From UBA1181 sp045600225 (GTDB lineage: Bacteria; Bacteroidota; Bacteroidia; Bacteroidales; Paludibacteraceae), in NCBI GenBank assembly GCA_045600225.1, contig JAZRXL010000079.1:1-64000 (forward strand): a DNA stretch of 64,000 nt, read 5' to 3'. Below the pieces are notes generated by a model. The model worked only from the letters and a program-made list of their open reading frames with translations. It did not search any database and was not told where the DNA came from. Shown in pieces: positions 16,840-24,193 of the stretch (position 1 is the first letter of the stretch; each line of letters begins with the position of its first letter). Made by a program: the position numbers and the translations under genes.

Positions 16840-17970
16840 TTATAAACGAACACTCATTTTTCGCACCATTGAATCTTTCCAAGAGGAGAATGTGCCTGCA
16901 ATGATTTGTCTTCTTGCCTCCTTTGCCAACCATAGATAGAATGCTAGGTTGTGGATGGAAGCAATTTGAAGTGCTAATATCTCATCGGCTACAAATAGGT
17001 GTCGTACATAAGCTTTCGTGTAGAATGAGTCTACGAATGAGGTTCCGCAAGGATCTAATGGGGAGAAATCGTCTGCCCATTTCTTGTTGCGCATATTCAT
17101 TGTTCCGTTTTGAGTGAACAATAGTCCGTTGCGGCCATTTCTTGTTGGCATGACGCAATCGAACATGTCTATGCCTCGTTCTATTCCTTCAAGAATATTG
17201 ATTGGCGTGCCAACGCCCATTAGGTAGCGTGGTTTGTCTTTGGGTAAGATTGTGTTGACCACCTCGATCATTTCGTACATAACCTCAGCAGGTTCACCTA
17301 CGGCAAGACCTCCGATGGCGTTACCTTCTCTGTTCTTATTGGCAATCTCTTCTGCTGCTTTCAGTCGTAGATCCTTGTAAGTGCAACCTTGAACGATAGG
17401 AAAGAAGGTTTGGCTGTAGCCATATTTAGGTTCGGTCTCATCGAAATGCTTTAGTCCACGGTCCAACCACCTCATTGTTCTTTCCAACGAACGTTTCGCA
17501 TATTGGTAATCGGCGGTTCCGGGTGTGCATTCGTCCAAAGCCATAATGATATCAGCACCAATGGTTCTTTGTGTGTCGACCACATTCTCTGGTGTAAAAA
17601 TGTGTTTTGAGCCATCAATGTGGGATCGGAAGGTACATCCTTCTTCGGTTAGTTTTCTGTTGTCAGAAAGGGAGAATACTTGAAATCCACCACTATCTGT
17701 CAATATCGGCTTGTCCCATCCGTTGAACTTGTGCAATCCACCAGCTTTCTCGAGTATTTCCAATCCTGGGCGTAGGTATAAGTGATAGGTATTACCCAAT
17801 ATGATTTGTGCTTGGATGTCATCTTTGATCTCTCTCTGATGAACGGCCTTCACTGTACCGGCAGTGCCTACAGGCATGAATATAGGAGTCTCGATAACTC
17901 CATGGTCTGTGGTTATTAAACCTGCACGCGCATTACTTTTCGGGTCTGTGTATTGTAATTCGAATTTCAT
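16840..17970 (-). CDS. tgt: Queuine/preQ1 tRNA-guanine transglycosylase, zinc site altered
   Basis: The enzyme exchanges G34 of tRNAs with GUN anticodons for preQ1 in queuosine synthesis. The catalytic core is intact: LTDSGGFQVFS with Asp92 as the proton acceptor, GGLAVGE for substrate binding, and FDCVMPTRNGRNG with nucleophile Asp271. Length 376 is normal. The C-terminal zinc site, CxCxxC plus His in E. coli, is changed: the aligned stretch is GTSFVD (309-314), with only the following His340 kept. Position between a LolE-like permease and lptG suggests a three-gene transcript. The shared Bacteroidota occurrence of this change should be checked. Confidence 0.95.
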   Translation of the reverse strand: MKFELQYTDPKSNARAGLITTDHGVIETPIFMPVGTAGTVKAVHQREIKDDIQAQIILGNTYHLYLRPGLEILEKAGGLHKFNGWDKPILTDSGGFQVFSLSDNRKLTEEGCTFRSHIDGSKHIFTPENVVDTQRTIGADIIMALDECTPGTADYQYAKRSLERTMRWLDRGLKHFDETEPKYGYSQTFFPIVQGCTYKDLRLKAAEEIANKNREGNAIGGLAVGEPAEVMYEMIEVVNTILPKDKPRYLMGVGTPINILEGIERGIDMFDCVMPTRNGRNGLLFTQNGTMNMRNKKWADDFSPLDPCGTSFVDSFYTKAYVRHLFVADEILALQIASIHNLAFYLWLAKEARRQIIAGTFSSWKDSMVRKMSVRL

Positions 17971-17985
17971 ATCTATATTTATTTT

Positions 17986-19233
17986 CTATTCAAAACGAAT
18001 GGATTTGATAGGGGATATTTTACTTATGATAAATGTTGACAACCTAAGGATGAGGGAGGATATGAGAAATACTCCAATGTTGATGAGGAGTATCTTTATC
18101 CACGACAGTTCGATAGGAACGGTATCCACATAGTAGATGTCCGGGTCTAACTTAATAATGTTGAATTGCTTCTGTAATAGGCATAGGATGCCACCAATAA
18201 TGTTTCCTATGATCATTCCTTTGCCAACGATGAACAGTGAAATATAATGGAATAGTTTTTGAATGCTTAAATTGCTTGCACCAAGAGCTTTTAAAATTCC
18301 AATCATATTGGTTCTGTCTAATATTAGGATCAATAATCCCGATATCATAGTGAACCCAGCTACAAGCATCATTAGTATGAGAATGACGATCGCATTCATG
18401 TCCAAAAGGTCTAGCCAACTAAATATCTGTGGGTTGATGTCCTGAATGGATTTCATCATATAGAACATTCCTTTTGCATCATATTGGTTCCCTATGTATG
18501 GGTAGATAGACTCTGTAGCTTGTTCCATTTGATTGAAGTCGTTCAATTCAATTTCAACGCCACTGCATTCTCCCTCTTCCCATTGGTTCAGCTTTCGCAC
18601 ATGTCTGATGTCTCCAATGATGAAAATCTTATCGTAGTCGGAGAAGCCGGTAGAGTAGATGCCTGATACTTCCATAGGGCGGACTCTCACTTTCCCGTCG
18701 ATGATAAAGTAGGCGTGGAATTTGTCTCCAACCGATAGTTGAAGCAATTCTGCCACTTTTTGAGAAATCAGCGCTTGGTTGGAGGTTGTTGAGTCTGATA
18801 GTGTAAATGTACTTCCGTCTGTTAAATTGTTTTTGAAGAATGTCCAGTCGTAATCATGGTCGATGCCTTTTAAAACGAAACCTTGAAAATCATCGTTCAC
18901 TTTGATGATACCAGGTTGCGTTGCAAAACGCTGCACATGTTTTACGTAGGGAGATCCCTCTATGTTTTTGATTAGAGTCGAGTCGAATTGAATAGGGGTG
19001 GTTTCGTAGGTTTGGTTTGAGAAAGAGGCGGATACTTGGATGTGGGATCCGAAGCCAATGAGTTTGTTCCGAACCTCTTGTTTGAAGCCAACCACAATAC
19101 CTACGGCTATAATCATTGCGGCTAAACAAATGGCGATGCCTGTGGTGGCCAATCGAACTATGGGACGAGAAATACGTTCTTGTCCGCTTTTGCTGAAAAA
19201 TATCTTTTGGGCAATGAATAGTTCGAAATTCAT
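17986..19233 (-). CDS. LolC/LolE-family lipoprotein-releasing ABC permease
   Basis: The 415-residue MacB/FtsX-type permease has one N-terminal helix (about 27-50, ATTGIAICLAAMIIAVGIVV), a large periplasmic domain and three C-terminal helices starting near 275 (NAIVILILMMLVAGFTMISG). The N-terminus FELFIAQKIFFSK fits LolE-like proteins of Bacteroidota. Such permeases, with a LolD ATPase, pass outer-membrane lipoproteins to LolA. No ATPase gene is next to it. It is the first gene of the presumed permease-tgt-lptG unit, and its ATG is only 16 bases from the aminotransferase terminator. Confidence 0.82.
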   Translation of the reverse strand: MNFELFIAQKIFFSKSGQERISRPIVRLATTGIAICLAAMIIAVGIVVGFKQEVRNKLIGFGSHIQVSASFSNQTYETTPIQFDSTLIKNIEGSPYVKHVQRFATQPGIIKVNDDFQGFVLKGIDHDYDWTFFKNNLTDGSTFTLSDSTTSNQALISQKVAELLQLSVGDKFHAYFIIDGKVRVRPMEVSGIYSTGFSDYDKIFIIGDIRHVRKLNQWEEGECSGVEIELNDFNQMEQATESIYPYIGNQYDAKGMFYMMKSIQDINPQIFSWLDLLDMNAIVILILMMLVAGFTMISGLLILILDRTNMIGILKALGASNLSIQKLFHYISLFIVGKGMIIGNIIGGILCLLQKQFNIIKLDPDIYYVDTVPIELSWIKILLINIGVFLISSLILRLSTFIISKISPIKSIRFE

Positions 19234-19242
19234 AGGTGGTTA

Positions 19243-19276
19243 GAAAAAGAGGACGCGCTCTTAAAGAGTGCGTCCT
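19243..19276 (-). terminator. Terminator at the end of the aminotransferase gene
   Basis: AGGACGCGCTC (19250-19260) pairs with GAGTGCGTCCT (19266-19276) over 11 bp with one G-T pair and a 5-base loop. On the minus strand it is followed by TCTTTTTCT. The stem overlaps the last codons and stop of the aminotransferase. Confidence 0.75.
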
Positions 19277-20457
19277 GGATATACTTCAAGTGCCTTTTTC
19301 AAGACAAACAATGCTTTTGAAAGTTCTTCCTTTTCGAGTACGTAGGCGACACGAACTTCGTTCTTTCCTTCTTGACCTGTGTAGAAACCTGAGGCTGGTG
19401 CCATCATTACGGTTTGTCCTTCGTAGTTGAAGTCGTTTAGAAGCCAAGCGCAGAACTTGTCCGAATCATCGATCGGTAGTCGGGCTACTGTGTAGAAGGC
19501 ACCCATTGGAATAGGAGAATAAACGCCTGGAATTCTATTCAATCCATCGATCAAGTATTTACGTCTCTCCACATATTCGTTGTACATTTCGAGCATATAC
19601 TCTTCTGGAGTATCCATAGAAGCCTCTGCGATAAGTTGTCCGATTAATGGAGGACTCAATCTTGCTTGACAGAACTTCATTACGCTCTTTCTTACTTCTG
19701 CGTTTTTTGTTACAAGGGCTCCAACGCGAATACCACACTCGCTGTATCGTTTAGAAACGGAGTCGAATAGAATGACATTGTCTTCGATTCCTTTCAAGTG
19801 GAATGCAGAGATGTAAGGAGCTCCAGTGTAGCAGAATTCACGGTATACCTCGTCAGAGAATAAGTACAAATCGTATTTCTTTACCAAATCGCGAATTTTG
19901 TTCATCTCCTTTTGGTTGTATAGGTAACCAGTTGGGTTGTTAGGGTTGCAGATTAGGATACCCTTGGTGCGAGGTGTAATCATCTCCTCGAATTTCTCAA
20001 TATGAGGAAGTGCGAATCCCTCTTCAATTGAAGATAGGATTGGTTTGATGGTTGCACCTGCTGCGATTGCAAATGCGGTATAGTTTGCGTAGGCTGGCTC
20101 TGGTACGATGATCTCGTCGCCTGGATCCAAGCACGCCATAAATGCGAAGTTTACAGCCTCAGAACCTCCGCAAGTGATGATAATATCATCCGCGGTAACG
20201 TCAATGTTGAACTTGTGATAGTATTCCGCAAGCTTTAGTCTTAAACTTTTGATTCCGTCACTTGGGCTATATTCAAGAATTTCCCTGTCGATTTTCTTAA
20301 GCGCCTCTAGTGCGATTTTGGGAGTCTTCAGATCGGGCTGTCCGATGTTTAGATGGTATACTTTTATTCCACGCTCCTTTGCCTTGTCTGCAAGGGGAAC
20401 TAGCTTCCTAATAGGAGATTGTGGCATTATTTGTCCACGATTCGATGTCTGTGGCAT
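19261..20457 (-). CDS. Class I/II PLP-dependent aminotransferase (aspartate aminotransferase-like)
   Basis: Fold-type I aminotransferase of 398 residues. Visible elements are the N-terminal HLNIGQPD substrate loop, SEAVNFAFM for phosphate binding, CNPNNPTGYLY with the PLP-ring Asn, SDEVY with Asp202 pairing the pyridine nitrogen, SVSKRYSECGIRVG with Schiff-base Lys236, and a C-terminal NEVRVAYV carrying the substrate-carboxylate Arg. The subgroup fits broad-specificity aspartate or aromatic enzymes of Bacteroidota; the exact amino-acid pair is not determinable. It is a single-gene unit with its own promoter and terminator. Confidence 0.88.
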   Translation of the reverse strand: MPQTSNRGQIMPQSPIRKLVPLADKAKERGIKVYHLNIGQPDLKTPKIALEALKKIDREILEYSPSDGIKSLRLKLAEYYHKFNIDVTADDIIITCGGSEAVNFAFMACLDPGDEIIVPEPAYANYTAFAIAAGATIKPILSSIEEGFALPHIEKFEEMITPRTKGILICNPNNPTGYLYNQKEMNKIRDLVKKYDLYLFSDEVYREFCYTGAPYISAFHLKGIEDNVILFDSVSKRYSECGIRVGALVTKNAEVRKSVMKFCQARLSPPLIGQLIAEASMDTPEEYMLEMYNEYVERRKYLIDGLNRIPGVYSPIPMGAFYTVARLPIDDSDKFCAWLLNDFNYEGQTVMMAPASGFYTGQEGKNEVRVAYVLEKEELSKALFVLKKALEVYPGRTL

Positions 20458-20487
20458 AATTTCTGATTTCTAATTTTTATATTTCTG

Positions 20488-20519
20488 CAAAGATAATTCT
20501 ATAAATGAAATTAATCAAA
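20488..20519 (-). promoter_or_regulatory. Consensus promoter of the aminotransferase gene
   Basis: On the minus strand TTTG (20519-20516) is followed after 20 bases by TATCTTTG (20495-20488), a complete -33/-7 Bacteroidota promoter, 31 bases from the start codon. Confidence 0.65.
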
Positions 20520-20626
20520 GGATTTGCGATGTTTTTCACCTATATTTAGTACGATTTCGGCATTTTTCGAACGAAAAAAATGAAAGATGTAAGTCAGTTG
20601 TGGATTTGTGTGAGATTCTTCTCTTT

Positions 20627-21550
20627 TTATGCCTTGAAAAGTTTTCCTTGCATTGCATTTAATTGTTCCATTCTTTTCTCCAATTTCGCGGTGAATTCGA
20701 AATTTTTTAGTCCCCAGTTCTTTACGAGTAGGAGCTCTTTGGGTGATTGTGAGATGAATCTTTCGATCACGAAGTTAGGGTTGAGGTGCTCTATGAACTC
20801 TATGACCAATTCGATGTATTCTTCTGCGGAAAAAAGTCTAAACCATTCAGGATGAGCGATGTATTGCTCTGCCATGACAGTACCTTTTATGAGCTGTAAT
20901 TGATGTAGTTTTACGCAATTCAAGGGTAGTGACGATATCCTATGGGCATGTAGAAGAGTCTCTTCGTGAGACTCTTTCGGAAGTCCTAAAATAAGATGTG
21001 CACATGTTTCGATACCTCTCTCAGCCGTCTCTTTTATTGCTTTCTCTGCGGTTTCAAAAGAGTGTCCTCGGTTGATGAACTGAAGGGTCTCGTTGTTGGT
21101 CGACTCGATTCCGTATTCGACCATTACGTAATGTGTTTTCCTAATCTCTTTTAGGTAGTCGAGTAGCTCGTTGTTTACGCAGTCTGGTCTGGTCCCGATG
21201 ATGATGCCGTCTACATCTGGGTGGCTAAGTGCCACTTCATATTTCTGTTTGAGGATGTCTAACGGTGCGTAGGTGTTGGTATAAGCTTGGAAATAAGCTA
21301 AGTAGCGCTGGTCTGGATACTTCTTTCGGAAAAAATCAATACCTTCGTTTATTTGTTGAATGATGCTTTTGTTGGGTGTGCAATATTCAGGGTTGAATGT
21401 TTGGTTATTGCAGTAGGTACAACCTCCGAATCCGACACTTCCGTCTCTGTTAGGACAGGAAAATCCGGCGTGAATGGCAATCTTCTGCATTCGATGAGAA
21501 AAATGTCCGCGCAGATAAGTCGAGTAGTCGTTGTACCGTTTTGTGCTCAC
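20627..21550 (-). CDS. TIGR01212-family (YhcC-like) radical SAM protein
   Basis: The 307-residue protein carries the unusual TIGR01212 cluster motif: Cys32 in FSCPNRDG, then GGCTYCNNQ with Cys44 and Cys47, giving a longer first spacing than the ordinary CxxxCxxC. Further family features are YFQAYTNTYAP, GTRPDC and the EYGIESTNN segment. These proteins are thought to act on tRNA or as uncharacterised radical enzymes; the reaction is not established. The start is GTG at 21550, chosen because the alignment begins at RYNDY directly after it and the -7 box lies just upstream. Confidence 0.88.
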   Translation of the reverse strand: MSTKRYNDYSTYLRGHFSHRMQKIAIHAGFSCPNRDGSVGFGGCTYCNNQTFNPEYCTPNKSIIQQINEGIDFFRKKYPDQRYLAYFQAYTNTYAPLDILKQKYEVALSHPDVDGIIIGTRPDCVNNELLDYLKEIRKTHYVMVEYGIESTNNETLQFINRGHSFETAEKAIKETAERGIETCAHLILGLPKESHEETLLHAHRISSLPLNCVKLHQLQLIKGTVMAEQYIAHPEWFRLFSAEEYIELVIEFIEHLNPNFVIERFISQSPKELLLVKNWGLKNFEFTAKLEKRMEQLNAMQGKLFKA

Positions 21551-21567
21551 TTCAATTTAAATTTTTG

Positions 21568-21575
21568 CAAAGTTA
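21568..21575 (-). promoter_or_regulatory. -7 box for the YhcC-like gene
   Basis: The minus strand reads TAACTTTG, 17 bases upstream of the GTG start, implying a leader of about 10 nt. Confidence 0.4.
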
Positions 21576-21657
21576 AGTGATTTTTGTTAAAAAACGGATT
21601 CTTTACGTTTTGTCAATTTTTTTGCTGAAAAAATTTAATATCAACATTATTTTTTCT

Positions 21658-21665
21658 TAACTTTG
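21658..21665 (+). promoter_or_regulatory. -7 box for the DUF4301 gene
   Basis: TAACTTTG matches TAnnTTTG with TTTA exactly 20 bases upstream (21634-21637), one mismatch from the -33 consensus. Leader about 105 nt. Confidence 0.45.
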
Positions 21666-21774
21666 GAAAAATCAAACCAATTAAAATGGTGATGCAACAA
21701 TTTGGAATTGTGTGATTTGTTTTTAAGTGCTTGATTTGTAGTATCTTATATTGTAGAATTAAAATTGAGAGACT

Positions 21775-23304
21775 ATGTTGACGGATGAAGATAAAAAATG
21801 CTTAGAGCGTAAAGGAATTACAGAGGAAATGTTGAATGCTCAGTTAAAACAATTCGAAACTGGGTTCCCTTATGTAAAGGTTGAAAAGCCTGCTGTTGTG
21901 GGCAATGGCATAGTGAAGATGGATGATGGCAATAATAAGACAACTTATTTGAATGCTTGGAAGAATTATTTGTCTAAAGATCATTCTATTGTCAAGTTTG
22001 TCCCTGCTTCTGGTGCAGCAAGTCGAATGTTTAAGAGTTTGTTCGAGTTCCTTTCTGAAGGAAAGAACGAATTGGTGAAAAAAACAGATATAGAATTCTT
22101 TGATAGAATTGAAAAATTCGCTTTTTACGATGAGTTGAACTTTTATTGTAAACGCAATGAAGGTTGGGATATCCCTCATCTGATCGAAGACAAGAAATAC
22201 CTTTCAATTGTAGATAACCTATTGAATTCAAAGGGCTTGAATTATGGATTCTTGCCTAAAGGATTGTTGATGTTCCATAAATATGAAGGAAAATCGAGAA
22301 CTCCGTTTGAGGAACATTTGGTGGAAGGCGCTTTGTATGCAAAAAATAACAAAGGAAACATAAACCTTCACTTTACTGTATCTGACGAGCACATACCATA
22401 TTTTGAGCGTTTGTTGAAGTCTCGTGTTGATGATTATGCTTATCAGTATGGATCGGAGTATAATGTGTCGTTCTCTGTACAGAAACCTTCGACAGATACT
22501 GTTGCGGTCGATATGGAGAACAATCCTTTTAGAGTGGATGGGAAGATTTTGTTCCGACCAGGAGGCCATGGTGCATTGATTGAAAATTTGAACAATATAG
22601 ATGCGGATGTGATATTCATCAAAAACATTGATAATGTTATTCCTGATGCGTTTAAGCAACCTACAGTGGAATATAAGATGCTTTTGGCGGGATTGTTGGT
22701 TAGTATTCAGAAAACAGTCTTTGAGTATCAAGCATTGTTGGATAGCGATCAAAAGATTTCGGAAGATTCATTGAAGAAAATGCTCTCTTTCGCTGTAAAC
22801 ACATTGGGTGTTTCAAATAAATACAACCCTATGGATACGCAAAAGGATCAGATTGACTATTTGAAGAAAATTTACAATCGTCCTTTGCGTGTGTGTGGAA
22901 TGGTGAAAAATGAAGGAGAACCTGGTGGTGGACCTTATTTGTGCCAAAATCCAAATGGAACTGTCTCTTCTCAGATTCTTGAGAGTTCTCAGTTCGACGT
23001 GAAGGATGAACATCAAGTGGAGATTATGAAAAACGCTACACACTTTAATCCGGTAGACCTTGTGTGTGCGGTTAAAAACTATAAGGGAGTTAAGTATAAT
23101 TTACTTAACTTTGTAGATGAAAATACAGGCTTTATCTCTCAGAAATCTAAAAATGGAAGAGATTTAAAAGCCTTGGAGCTTCCGGGCTTATGGAATGGTG
23201 CAATGTCTGATTGGAACACCGTATTTGTTGAGGTGCCAATAGAAACCTTCACTCCAGTAAAAGTGGTAAATGATCTTTTACGTTCAGAGCATCAAGGTGC
23301 ATGA
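21775..23304 (+). CDS. DUF4301 family protein
   Basis: A 509-residue cytosolic protein without signal peptide or membrane helix. The family signature FVPASGAASRMFKSLFEF lies at about 76-93 and is reminiscent of the nucleotide-binding loop of nucleotidyltransferases, with a later GRILFRPGGHGALIENLN-like stretch (seen here as KILFRPGGHGALIENL near 258-273). The function is unknown; a sugar-nucleotide role is an inference. It lies upstream of the Wza/Wzc pair with a 61-base gap and no terminator between, so the three may form one transcript. Confidence 0.8.
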   Translation: MLTDEDKKCLERKGITEEMLNAQLKQFETGFPYVKVEKPAVVGNGIVKMDDGNNKTTYLNAWKNYLSKDHSIVKFVPASGAASRMFKSLFEFLSEGKNELVKKTDIEFFDRIEKFAFYDELNFYCKRNEGWDIPHLIEDKKYLSIVDNLLNSKGLNYGFLPKGLLMFHKYEGKSRTPFEEHLVEGALYAKNNKGNINLHFTVSDEHIPYFERLLKSRVDDYAYQYGSEYNVSFSVQKPSTDTVAVDMENNPFRVDGKILFRPGGHGALIENLNNIDADVIFIKNIDNVIPDAFKQPTVEYKMLLAGLLVSIQKTVFEYQALLDSDQKISEDSLKKMLSFAVNTLGVSNKYNPMDTQKDQIDYLKKIYNRPLRVCGMVKNEGEPGGGPYLCQNPNGTVSSQILESSQFDVKDEHQVEIMKNATHFNPVDLVCAVKNYKGVKYNLLNFVDENTGFISQKSKNGRDLKALELPGLWNGAMSDWNTVFVEVPIETFTPVKVVNDLLRSEHQGA

Positions 23305-23365
23305 TTGTTCCTTGTACTGCGCCATAAGAGGGTGCTGAAAAGAAAATGTATTGAAGAAACAAAGT

Positions 23366-24184
23366 ATGGAGAAGAGCGCATATTCTCTGAAAGGGAAAAT
23401 AAGTAAGTTGATGTTGTGGTGCACGATGTTGTTTTTCTGCTCGTGTTCCACTCAAAATAAGATAGCCTACCTTCAACAACAAGAAGGTAAGGCTTCTTCC
23501 GTGTCTAAAGAGCTATATGACGCGAGGATAAAACCCAAAGATCTTTTGACGATAACCGTGAACACATTTGATAGAGAGGCTTCTTTGCCTTTCAATTTGA
23601 TGTATCCTACTGGTACCGCTATTTCTACCAATAGCTCAAGTAGTGAAAATGCGATTCAAAAGTATTTGGTTGATAATGAAGGTTATATTGATTTCCCTGT
23701 TTTGGGTAGAATCAAAGTGGCTGATATGACAAAAAATGAGGTGGAGAGCTCCATCAAGGAACAGTTGAAACCCTATTTGAAAGAGGTACCTGTCGTTAAT
23801 GTTAGAATGGTTAACTATAAAATCTCTGTTTTGGGAGAGGTCAACAAACCTAACACTTACACAATCACAAACGAGAAGGTTAATGTGTTGGAGGCTTTGG
23901 CGTTGGCGGGTGACTTAACCATATACGGTAAAAGAGAAAATGTGAAGTTGATGCGAGAACTTTCCGATGGAACAAGAGAAGTTGTCTTATTGGATTTGAC
24001 GGATAAGAACTTAATTGAGTCTCCCTATTTTTATTTACAGCAGAATGATGTTTTGTATGTAGAACCAAACAAAACCAGAATGAGAAATAGTAGGTACAGT
24101 GCTCTGACGGGACAAGTCCTTTCGGGTGTCTCTGTTTTAGTTTCTGTGGCAAGTTTGGTAGCGACATTGACGAAAAAAAAATAA
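23366..24184 (+). CDS. Wza-type polysaccharide export lipoprotein (SLBB domain)
   Basis: The ATG at 23366 gives a lipoprotein signal with a basic stretch, MLWCTMLFFCSC, and lipid Cys followed by STQNKIAYLQQ. An in-frame TTG lies 5 codons upstream and is less likely. The mature protein has the Poly_export domain (IKPKDLLTITVNTFD, then GYIDFPVLGRIKVADMT) and an SLBB domain (VNYKISVLGEVNKPNTYTI). A C-terminal hydrophobic segment (GQVLSGVSVLVSVASLVATL) may be the outer-membrane helix that forms the Wza pore. It is 9 bases before the Wzc gene. Confidence 0.92.
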   Translation: MEKSAYSLKGKISKLMLWCTMLFFCSCSTQNKIAYLQQQEGKASSVSKELYDARIKPKDLLTITVNTFDREASLPFNLMYPTGTAISTNSSSSENAIQKYLVDNEGYIDFPVLGRIKVADMTKNEVESSIKEQLKPYLKEVPVVNVRMVNYKISVLGEVNKPNTYTITNEKVNVLEALALAGDLTIYGKRENVKLMRELSDGTREVVLLDLTDKNLIESPYFYLQQNDVLYVEPNKTRMRNSRYSALTGQVLSGVSVLVSVASLVATLTKKK

Positions 24185-24193
24185 GAAGATGTT

